NCBI GenBank assembly: GCA_041558415.1
Contig: JBFFEY010000040.1
Coordinates: forward strand, 1 to 28,102
Length of the DNA: 28,102 nucleotides
Origin: SG8-39 sp041558415
GTDB taxonomy: Bacteria; Pseudomonadota; Gammaproteobacteria; Burkholderiales; SG8-39
Direction: 5' to 3'
Part shown: positions 9,244-15,817 of the stretch, piece after piece
Layout of the letters: the number at the start of each line of letters is the position of its first letter
Numbering within the stretch: position 1 is the stretch's first letter
Notes under the pieces: generated by a model
Told to the model about the DNA's origin: nothing
The model's input: only the letters and a program-made list of their open reading frames with translations
Database searches by the model: none
Made by a program: the position numbers and the translations under genes

Positions 9244-9367
9244 CGGACATCGATCTCGTGATTTCGGTGCGTGTGGGTGCGTTTTCGACAAGCATCGAAA
9301 TCACGAGACAAAGCAGCCTTTACCTAGCGCCAAGGTCGATCGTGCAAAAACACGAGATCGATATCCG
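9244..9367. repeat. Nested inverted repeats between convergent operons (REP-like)
   Basis: Two inverted repeats interleave in the gap between the MFS gene and the minus-strand thioesterase gene. The first pairs 9254-9270 with 9292-9308: 17-base arms with one mismatch around a 21-base loop, core CTCGTGATTTCG. The second pairs 9244-9260 with 9351-9367: 17-base arms with one mismatch, core ATCGATCTCGTG. The arms are three related copies of a motif near TCTCGTG(A/T)TTT in alternating orientation. The position between convergent operons fits a bidirectional terminator or a REP-like cluster. No long T tract follows a stem. Confidence 0.65.
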
Positions 9368-9402
9368 CTGACGAGCGTCCGCGCGGGCCTGAGGGCCGAC
9401 CC

Positions 9403-9834
9403 CTACTTACCTTCGTTCGCCTGCCTCGCCCGCACCGTTCCCTGCGCCTTGGCGACCAGCGTGCCGTCCTCGTTGCGCACCTCGCCTTCGACGAAGATGA
9501 GCGAGCGGCCGTTGCGCAGCACGCGCGCCTCCGACTGCAGCGTGCCCTTGCCGCCGTCGATGAAGGCGGTGCTCATGTCGATCGTGACGATGCCCGCCGA
9601 GTGCGGATGCAGGGTGCGCGCCGCCATGCACAGGGTGACGTCGAGCAGGGTCATGATGACGCCGCCGTGCGCGATGCCCCAGCTGTTGGTCATGTGCGGC
9701 TGCAGCGCGCAGCGCATGCGCGCCACGCCGGGCTCGAGCGCGACCTCTTCGATGCCGAGGTGTGCCGCGAACCTGACCTTGCGGTGGTAGTCGCGCACGA
9801 ATTCGACGCCTTCCTGTGCCGCCGCCCGGGTCAT
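9403..9834 (-). CDS. Hotdog-fold thioesterase (PaaI/YbgC-like)
   Basis: This 143-residue protein has the 4HBT hotdog pattern. NSWGIAHGGVIMTLLD (50-65) contains the HGG motif on the central helix and Asp65 where PaaI-type enzymes carry the catalytic acid. It is followed by TIDMSTAFIDGGKG and LIFVEGEVRNEDGTLVAKAQGTV. It should hydrolyse an acyl- or aryl-CoA. The ATG at 9834 gives the normal family length and lies two bases after the SDR stop, implying translational coupling; the longer reading upstream overlaps the SDR gene and is rejected. It is the last gene of the minus-strand set, so it may release the CoA product of that set. Confidence 0.88.
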   Translation of the reverse strand: MTRAAAQEGVEFVRDYHRKVRFAAHLGIEEVALEPGVARMRCALQPHMTNSWGIAHGGVIMTLLDVTLCMAARTLHPHSAGIVTIDMSTAFIDGGKGTLQSEARVLRNGRSLIFVEGEVRNEDGTLVAKAQGTVRARQANEGK

Positions 9835-9836
9835 GG

Positions 9837-10613
9837 TCAGATGATGATGGCGCCGCCGTCGACGGCGATCGCCTGGCCGGTGATGTGGCGCGAGGCCTCG
9901 GAGGCGAGCAGCACGGCAACGCCCTTGAGGTCCTCCTCGTTGCCGAGGCGCCGGTTCGGCGTCAGCTCGAGGACGTACTTGTTGATCGTGTCCATGGCGT
10001 CGCGCGTCATCTTCGAGGGGAAGAAGCCCGGGCAGATGGCGTTCACCAGCACGCCGTGCTCGCCCCACTCGGCGGCGAGCTGGCGCGTCAGGCCGACGAC
10101 GCCGTGCTTGGTGGCGTTGTAGGACACGGTCTTCACCACGCGCGGGTCGCTGCCCGTCAGCCCGGCAACCGAGGCGACGTTGATGATGCGGCCCCAGCGC
10201 GCCGGGATCATCGAGCGCTTGGCCACGAGCTGCGAAAGGAGGAACGTGCCGGTGAGATTCAGGTTGACCAGCTTGTCCCAGGCTTCGATCGGGTGATCTT
10301 CCGCCGGCGCCACCCAGACCGCGCCCGCGTTGTTCACCAGGATGTCGATCTTCTTGAACTTGCCGAGCACGGCATCGACCAGCGGCGGGATTTTCTCGCG
10401 CTTGCCGAGGTCGCAGACGAAGGCGCTGGCGTCGATGCCCTGCTTGGCGAGTTGCGCGACGGCCTGGTCGAGCTCGTCCTGTTTGCGGGCGGTGATCGCG
10501 ATGCGCGCGCCCATCTCGCCGAGGCCCTCGGCGATCTGCAGGCCGAGTCCGCGCGAGCCGCCGGTGACGATCGCGCAGCGCCCGCTGAGGTCGAGGAGTT
10601 TCTTTACGCTCAT
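9837..10613 (-). CDS. SDR family oxidoreductase (gluconate 5-dehydrogenase-like)
   Basis: This 258-residue classical SDR has TGGSRGLG (about 18-25) for cofactor binding, VCDLGKRE, NNAG (about 94-97), NVASVAGLTG with the catalytic Ser, YNATK with Tyr and Lys, CPGFFPS and the C-terminal GQAIAVDGG. It resembles gluconate 5-dehydrogenase-like members, but those carry many activities. The start is supported by CTGGAG about seven bases upstream on the minus strand. The thioesterase gene follows directly. A stem-loop lies between this gene and the upstream FAD dehydrogenase gene. Confidence 0.88.
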   Translation of the reverse strand: MSVKKLLDLSGRCAIVTGGSRGLGLQIAEGLGEMGARIAITARKQDELDQAVAQLAKQGIDASAFVCDLGKREKIPPLVDAVLGKFKKIDILVNNAGAVWVAPAEDHPIEAWDKLVNLNLTGTFLLSQLVAKRSMIPARWGRIINVASVAGLTGSDPRVVKTVSYNATKHGVVGLTRQLAAEWGEHGVLVNAICPGFFPSKMTRDAMDTINKYVLELTPNRRLGNEEDLKGVAVLLASEASRHITGQAIAVDGGAIII

Positions 10614-10650
10614 GCAGTGCTCCAGGAGAGTTGCGCCGCGCCGGCGGCCG

Positions 10651-10675
10651 GGGAGCCGGAATTCTAGCGGCTCCC
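10651..10675 (-). other. Intercistronic stem-loop
   Basis: Perfect 8-base arms GGGAGCCG and CGGCTCCC enclose a 9-base loop with an EcoRI-like GAATTC. The element lies in the 69-base gap between the FAD dehydrogenase stop and the SDR start on the minus strand. No T tract follows in either direction, so a processing or attenuating role is more likely than a classical terminator. Function is not known. Confidence 0.5.
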
Positions 10676-10682
10676 TGCGCGG

Positions 10683-12305
10683 CTACGTGCCGGGTTTTGC
10701 GATCGCAGCTGCCGCGGCGCGACCGGTGAGCACGCAGGCGCCGAGGAAGGTGCCTTCCAGCGCGCGCAATCCGTGCACGCCGCCGCCGCCGAAACCGGCG
10801 GCCTCGCCGATCGCGTACAGACCGTCGATCGGCGCGCCCGATGCGTCGAGCACGCGGCAGGCGAGGTCGGTCTGCAATCCGCCAAGGCTCTTGCGGCTGA
10901 TGACGAACTCTCGGATGGCGATGAGCGGTAGCGCGGCGGGCTCGAGGATGCGCTGCGAGCGCGCGGTGCGGATGCGGTCGCCGCGGTAGGCGCGCATCGC
11001 GTCGATGCGCTGCAGCTGCTCGTCTTGCCAGGGTGCGCCGTGCGCGACGGCGGCATCGTAGCGTTCCACCGTGGTGCGCAGCCGGGCGGCATCGATCGCC
11101 GCGCTTCCCGCCAGCGCATTCATCTTATCGACCAGCGCTTCGATCGAGTCGGCCTGAACGAAGTCGACGCAGTTCTCCGTGAGCGTGTCGACCAGCCAGC
11201 GATTGCCGAGCACGAGGTCACGCAGGAACGCGAGCCAGCGCCGCTCGCGGATCGACGGGTTGAACTCGGCGCCGGATACTGCCAGCTCCTTGAGCGCGAT
11301 GCGCCGATTGAGTAGCTGCCAGGAATAGCCGCCCGGCCGTGTCGACAGCTGCGTCACCAGGTCGCGCGTGTCGAAGCCGGTGACCAGCGGTGGCAGGATG
11401 CGTTCGCCGCGCGCGTCGAGCCACAGCGCCGAGCGCGGCGGCACCAGCGACAGCCCGTGCCCCGGTTTGCGCGGCCGGAAGTGGTGCACGCCGGCTGCGT
11501 AGTTCCACATGCGATCCATGTGCGTGACACGCGCGCCGAGCGCCCCCGCGGCATCGTGCAGCCTGCCGTCGGCGTAGCGGTGCGAGCCGTTGAGGATGGT
11601 CGCCGGCGGCGTGCCCCAGTCGCGATGCCAGTTCGCCTTGACCCGCTCGATGGCGCCGTTGGCGCCGCCCGCGGCGATGACCACGCATTCGCCGTGCGCT
11701 TCGAACGCCGCGCCTTGCGTCTCGCTGCGTCCCGCGCAACCCGTGACCGCAGCATTGTGCGTCAGCAGGCGCTCGACGCGATGGCCGAAGCGCAGCTCGA
11801 GTCGCGCGCGCTGCGGGTGAGCGAGCAGGCGCCGTGCGAGCACTTCGACGAGGCGCTGGCCGGTGCCCCACACGAGATGAAAGCGCGGCACCGAGTTGCC
11901 GCGCGCGTGCAGGCCGCGCTCCACCCAGTGCGGCACCGGAAAGAAACGCACACCGAGCGACTTCAGCCAGTGGTAGCCGCGCGCGGTGCAGTGCTGCACG
12001 TAGTACTCCGCCCAGCGCCGCGGCCAGTGGTCCTCGGCATCGAACTCGGCGAACGCGTGCCAGTCGGCGAGCGCGAGATCGACACTGTCGGCGACCTTGG
12101 CGCGGCGCTGCTCGGGCGTGTCGACGAAGAACATGCCGCCGAAGCTTTCCTTCGCCAGGCCGCCGAAGCTCTCCTCGTCATCTCGATCGAGCAGCAGCAC
12201 CCGCCGCCCGGCCTCGAGCAGTTCGAGTGCACAGACGATGCCCGCGATGCCACCGCCGATGATGATCACTTCGGCGGGGTCAGACCCCTGTGGATAATTG
12301 CTCAT
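10683..12305 (-). CDS. FAD-dependent dehydrogenase (3-ketosteroid delta-1-dehydrogenase / fumarate reductase flavoprotein fold)
   Basis: This 540-residue flavoprotein opens with the dinucleotide-binding GGGIAGIV (17-24), ends the Rossmann beta-alpha-beta unit with an acidic residue at 40, and closes with LYAIGEAAGFGGGGVHGLRALEGTFLGACVLTGRAAA, the C-terminal FAD-binding signature of FAD_binding_2 proteins. Members of this branch are often annotated as FAD-binding dehydrogenases and are related to 3-ketosteroid delta-1-dehydrogenase. The reaction here is unproven. No signal peptide is present, so it should be cytoplasmic. Its start codon and residues 2-10 (SNYPQGSDP) are encoded inside an inverted repeat at 12276-12351; homology starts only at about residue 11. 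The gene follows the TPP enzyme after 45 bases on the same strand. Confidence 0.8.
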   Translation of the reverse strand: MSNYPQGSDPAEVIIIGGGIAGIVCALELLEAGRRVLLLDRDDEESFGGLAKESFGGMFFVDTPEQRRAKVADSVDLALADWHAFAEFDAEDHWPRRWAEYYVQHCTARGYHWLKSLGVRFFPVPHWVERGLHARGNSVPRFHLVWGTGQRLVEVLARRLLAHPQRARLELRFGHRVERLLTHNAAVTGCAGRSETQGAAFEAHGECVVIAAGGANGAIERVKANWHRDWGTPPATILNGSHRYADGRLHDAAGALGARVTHMDRMWNYAAGVHHFRPRKPGHGLSLVPPRSALWLDARGERILPPLVTGFDTRDLVTQLSTRPGGYSWQLLNRRIALKELAVSGAEFNPSIRERRWLAFLRDLVLGNRWLVDTLTENCVDFVQADSIEALVDKMNALAGSAAIDAARLRTTVERYDAAVAHGAPWQDEQLQRIDAMRAYRGDRIRTARSQRILEPAALPLIAIREFVISRKSLGGLQTDLACRVLDASGAPIDGLYAIGEAAGFGGGGVHGLRALEGTFLGACVLTGRAAAAAIAKPGT

Positions 12306-12351
12306 CGAACAATTGGTCGCGTCGCGCAGTTATCCACAGGGGTCTGACCCC
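12276..12351. repeat. Inverted repeat with GGGGTCAGACCCC palindromes and DnaA-box arms, copy 1
   Basis: Perfect 22-base arms lie at 12276-12297 and 12330-12351 around a 32-base loop. Each arm is GGGGTCAGACCCC, itself palindromic, joined directly to TGTGGATAA. The inner part of both arms is therefore a perfect DnaA-box consensus (TTATCCACA), in opposite orientations at 12289-12297 and 12330-12338. A smaller AATTG/CAATT pair sits at 12296-12314. The element fills the gap between the TPP enzyme and FAD dehydrogenase genes. It includes the last base of the former's stop codon complement and the start of the latter. A near copy lies at 27979-28060. Confidence 0.85.
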
Positions 12352-14084
12352 TAGCCGGTGATGCGGCGGACGAGGGCGCGGGCGATCACGCGCAGCTGTT
12401 CGCGCAGCGGCAGGCGCCTGAGGTTGGTGCGCACCGCGCCGCGCGTAAAAGCGGTGCGCTTGCTGTAGTCGATCATGACGTCGACGATGACCGGCCGGCC
12501 GGCGGCGGCGACGCGGTGCGCCTCGTCGATCGTGCGCTCGAGCGCGTCGTCGGTGCCGAGGCGCAGGTAGTGCGCGCCGGTCGCCACCGCAATGCCTTCC
12601 AGGCGCAGCGGCGGCAGCTCCGAACAGGGGGTGCGGTTGTAGGGAATCTCCTGCGCCTGCGCGATCTGCGACAGCGCGCCGTCGTGGAACACGAAGTAGC
12701 AGATGCCGAGACCCTGCGCCACCGCGGTGGCGATCTCCATGCAGGTCATGGCGAAGGCGCCGTCGCCAACGATGGCGTTGACGTGCTTGCCGGGGCGCGC
12801 GAGCGCCGCGCCGATCGCCGCCGGCACCGCGTAGCCCATGGAATTGAAATCGGTCGGCAGCGCGACGCTGCCCGGCTCGCCGAGGGTGTAGAGCTCGGCA
12901 GCGAGATAGGTGTGGTTGCCGTCGTCGATCACGGTGAGCGCGTCCGGCGGCGTGCGCGCGCGCAGCGCGTCGAAGAAGCGCGCGGGGTTGACGCGGCCTT
13001 TGCTGTCGTGCGCGTACCACTCGTTGCGGTACGCCGCCTTGTCGCGCCGGATGCGCTCCTGCCGCGCAGTGTCGGTGGCGCGCGGTTCGCCGGCGCCCTT
13101 CAGGCCGAGCAGCAACGCGGCACCGACCGCCGCGGCGTCGCCTTCGATTGCGACCTTGGCCGGGTAGTTGCGGTTGAACACGCTTGGGTTGATATCGACG
13201 TGAATGAGGTTGGCCGGCACCTTGGTTCCGTAGCTGCCCGTGGCGATCTCGGCGAAGCGCGTGCCGATGGCGAGCAGGCAGTCGCACTGGGCAAAGGCGT
13301 TGCGCGCCGCGGGTACCGCGGCCGGCCCGAAGCCGAAGCCGACGTGCAGCGGATGCGTGCCGGGGAACACCGACAGGCCCTGCAGCGTCGTGGCGACCGG
13401 CGCCTGCAGGAACTCGGCGATGGCGGTGAGCTCGGCGAGCGCGCCGTGCGCGCCCCAGCCGACGAACAGCCCGGGCCGTTGGCTCGCGCGCAGCAGCTCG
13501 ACGGCGGCGGACAGCGCGGCGGCATCGTGGATGCGCGCCGGCTCGCCCTCCTCGTATTCCGGAACGCTGTCGGCCTCGCCCGGAATTAGCATCAGGTTGA
13601 CCGGCAGCTCGACGAACACCGGTCCCGGCTCGCCCCGGGTCGCGACGCGGTAGGCCTCGTAGAGCATCGGCTGCACCTCGCGGTGCGTCTTCGGCTGAAA
13701 AGTGGCCTTGGTGATGCCGCGCATGAAGGCGTGCAAATCGATTTCGTGCAGCTGGTAGCCGTAAGGCAGGTCGGTGCGGATACCGCCGGAGATCACCAGC
13801 ATCGGCACGCCGGCCAGAAAGGCTTCCGCAATGCCGCTCGCGGCATGCGTCAGCCCGGAGGCCGGCACCAGGGCAAGCGTTCCGATGCTGCCCGAGAGCC
13901 GGCTCATCGCGTCCGCCATGTAGGCGGCCGACAGCTCGTGCGTGACGAGCACCGGCGCGATGGTCTCCGAGGCGTTCAGCTCGTCGTACAGCTCGGTGTT
14001 GTGCACGCCCGGGATGCCGAAGGTGTAGCGCACGCCGAGCTGCTCGAGCGCGCGCGTCGCAAGCCAGGCAGCCGTTTTCCTCAT
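12351..14084 (-). CDS. Thiamine pyrophosphate-dependent enzyme (acetolactate synthase/benzoylformate decarboxylase-like)
   Basis: This 577-residue protein has the three-domain plan of the TPP lyase family. The N-terminal pyrimidine-binding domain starts RALEQLGVRYTFGIPGVHN and has the cofactor-activating Glu50 in LVTHELSAAYMAD. A central Rossmann-like domain follows (FVGWGAHGA, CDCLLAIGTRFAEI). The C-terminal domain has the metal/diphosphate motif GDGAFAMTCMEIATA with HDGA where the Asn-Asn pair is usual. Such enzymes decarboxylate 2-oxo acids or carboligate aldehydes. No FAD-specific feature was recognised. It is the first gene of the minus-strand set; its stop lies at the edge of the inverted repeat. 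The substrate is unknown. Confidence 0.82.
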   Translation of the reverse strand: MRKTAAWLATRALEQLGVRYTFGIPGVHNTELYDELNASETIAPVLVTHELSAAYMADAMSRLSGSIGTLALVPASGLTHAASGIAEAFLAGVPMLVISGGIRTDLPYGYQLHEIDLHAFMRGITKATFQPKTHREVQPMLYEAYRVATRGEPGPVFVELPVNLMLIPGEADSVPEYEEGEPARIHDAAALSAAVELLRASQRPGLFVGWGAHGALAELTAIAEFLQAPVATTLQGLSVFPGTHPLHVGFGFGPAAVPAARNAFAQCDCLLAIGTRFAEIATGSYGTKVPANLIHVDINPSVFNRNYPAKVAIEGDAAAVGAALLLGLKGAGEPRATDTARQERIRRDKAAYRNEWYAHDSKGRVNPARFFDALRARTPPDALTVIDDGNHTYLAAELYTLGEPGSVALPTDFNSMGYAVPAAIGAALARPGKHVNAIVGDGAFAMTCMEIATAVAQGLGICYFVFHDGALSQIAQAQEIPYNRTPCSELPPLRLEGIAVATGAHYLRLGTDDALERTIDEAHRVAAAGRPVIVDVMIDYSKRTAFTRGAVRTNLRRLPLREQLRVIARALVRRITG

Positions 14085-14182
14085 CGCCGCGTCCAGTCGG
14101 GGCCAGGGCGGTCTATAGGGACCGTTCCGGCATTTTACTTCGGGGTAACATCGCGCCTTTTCTCGGCCGAGGGGGCCCGCGC

Positions 14183-14797
14183 GTGATCGTCGTCTGTCTG
14201 GACCTGGAAGGGGTGCTGGTTCCCGAGATCTGGATCGAGGTCGCCCGGCGCAAGGGCGTCGAGGCGCTCGAGCGCACGACGCGCGACGAACCGGACTACG
14301 ACAAGCTGATGCGTTACCGGCTCGACATCCTGGGACGCGAGAAGCTGCGCCTTGCGGACATCGAGGCGGTGATCGCCGACATGGGGCCGCTCGAAGGCGC
14401 TGCCGATTTCCTCGCCGGGCTGCGCGCGCGCCATCAGGTGGTCATTCTGTCCGACACGTTCTACGAGTTTGCGCGTCCGCTGATGCGTCAGCTCGGCTGG
14501 CCGACGCTTTTCTGCCATCGGCTCGAAATCGACGCCGACGGCTTCGTCGCCAACTACCGGCTGCGCATGCCTGATCAGAAGCGCTCGGCGGTCGAAGCGC
14601 TGCGCGCACTGAAATTCTCGGTCGTCGCCGCGGGCGACTCGTACAACGACACTTCGATGCTGGCGGCGGCGAACAGCGGTATCTTCTTCCGGCCGCCTGC
14701 GTCGATCGCAGCGCAGTTTCCGCAGTTCCGCGTCACGCGGAACTACGCCGAACTCTCCAGCGCGATCGAGGACGCCGCGAGCCGCCTGCCGGCCTGA
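14183..14797 (+). CDS. thrH: Phosphoserine phosphatase / homoserine phosphotransferase ThrH
   Basis: This 204-residue HAD-family enzyme closely follows the ThrH pattern known from Pseudomonas. CLDLEGVLVPEIW (5-17) carries the nucleophile Asp7 and Glu9. VVILSDTFYEFARPLMRQLG (86-105) carries motif II Ser90. K133 lies in DQKRSAVEAL, and AAGDSYNDTSML (149-160) is motif III. ThrH removes phosphate from phosphoserine and can move it to homoserine, linking serine and threonine synthesis. The GTG at 14183 gives the family length. It stands alone, divergent from the TPP enzyme gene with 98 bases between starts, and looks like a core gene placed between catabolic sets. Confidence 0.93.
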   Translation: MIVVCLDLEGVLVPEIWIEVARRKGVEALERTTRDEPDYDKLMRYRLDILGREKLRLADIEAVIADMGPLEGAADFLAGLRARHQVVILSDTFYEFARPLMRQLGWPTLFCHRLEIDADGFVANYRLRMPDQKRSAVEALRALKFSVVAAGDSYNDTSMLAAANSGIFFRPPASIAAQFPQFRVTRNYAELSSAIEDAASRLPA

Positions 14798-14818
14798 GCG
14801 CCGCGGAGCGGGGCGCGC

Positions 14819-15787
14819 TCAGTCGAGGTCGTGCTGCCGCTCGCGGCGCGTGGCCTCGAAGGCGGTGATCGACGGCATCAGGTAGCGGCGCAGCGTGCCC
14901 GGGTCGGCCGGCGGCGCGTCGCCGACCGGGCGGTCTCCGGCGATCGTGACGCGTTGCATCAGGCGGCGCTGCGGGTAGTAGTCGTGCACCGCGGCGTGCT
15001 GCAGCCAGCGGTTGTCCCAGAACACCAGCATGTCGGGCGCCCAGCGGTGGCGATACTGATATTCGAGGGTCGTGCTGCGCCGGTACAGCCACTCGAGCAG
15101 GCTGCGGCTTTCGTTTTCTTCCATTCCCTGGATGGCGAGCGTGAACTGCGGATTCACGAAAATCGCCTTCTTGCCGGTCAGCGGATGCACGCGCACCACC
15201 GGGTGCGTGACCGGCGGGAAGCGCTCCTCGTAGGCCTGCAGCTTGCGGCGACCTTCAGGCGTGGCGCGGAAAAGCGGCTTGAACGGCTTGAAGTCGTGCA
15301 CCGCCTCGAGTCCCGATAGGAACTGCTGCATGCGGTCCGACAGCCCCTCGTACACCGCCACCATGCTGCAGAACACCGTGTCGCCGCCGAGCTCGGGAAT
15401 GATCTTGGCGCACAGCGCTGTGCCCATCGGCGGGCACTCGCGGAAGGTTTCGTCGCTGTGCCAGATGTCGGTTGCGGCCGGCGGGTTGCCTTCCTTGTTG
15501 TCATAGACGATGAGCTCGGGGTGCTCCGCCGAGCTGGTCGAAAACGGGTGCACGCTGAGCTCGCCGAAATAGCGCCCGAAGCGCATCAGGTCGTCGCTGC
15601 CGATGCGTTGATCGGGAAAGACGAGGACGCCTTGCTCGGCGTGCGCGCGACGGATCGCATCGACGCTCGCAGGCTCGAGCGGGCGGCTCAGGTCGACGCC
15701 GGTGATCTCCGCGCCGAGGAACACGCCGAGCCGGCGGATGCGGATCGCTGCGGATTGCGGTGCGGTCACGACGGGATTCGATGCCAT
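14819..15787 (-). CDS. TauD/TfdA-family 2-oxoglutarate dioxygenase
   Basis: This 322-residue protein has the Fe(II)/2-oxoglutarate dioxygenase plan: RLGVFLGAEITGVDLSRPL at the start, WHSDETF with iron ligands His110 and Asp112, VNPQFT, and WDNRWLQHAAVHDYYPQRRLMQRVT with distal His264 and the 2-oxoglutarate-binding Arg279. Spacing from His264 to Arg279 is the same as in E. coli TauD from memory. It should hydroxylate a substrate with O2 and 2-oxoglutarate, releasing CO2 and succinate; in TauD this leads to C-S cleavage, in TfdA to ether cleavage. It follows the second TPP enzyme by 30 bases on the same strand, so the two form an operon. The natural substrate is unknown. Confidence 0.9.
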   Translation of the reverse strand: MASNPVVTAPQSAAIRIRRLGVFLGAEITGVDLSRPLEPASVDAIRRAHAEQGVLVFPDQRIGSDDLMRFGRYFGELSVHPFSTSSAEHPELIVYDNKEGNPPAATDIWHSDETFRECPPMGTALCAKIIPELGGDTVFCSMVAVYEGLSDRMQQFLSGLEAVHDFKPFKPLFRATPEGRRKLQAYEERFPPVTHPVVRVHPLTGKKAIFVNPQFTLAIQGMEENESRSLLEWLYRRSTTLEYQYRHRWAPDMLVFWDNRWLQHAAVHDYYPQRRLMQRVTIAGDRPVGDAPPADPGTLRRYLMPSITAFEATRRERQHDLD

Positions 15788-15817
15788 TCGGGGCTCCGGG
15801 TTGCGGCCTGCGTTGCG

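Noticed and set aside
9835..10068. Upstream extension of the thioesterase frame to 10068
   Set aside because: It overlaps the SDR gene in another frame. The ATG at 9834 gives the normal hotdog length and a two-base intergenic gap.
12276..12351. Replication origin suggested by paired DnaA boxes
   Set aside because: Only two boxes are present, within a repeated element, with no AT-rich unwinding region and no dnaA, dnaN or parA genes nearby. A dispersed repeat is the better explanation.
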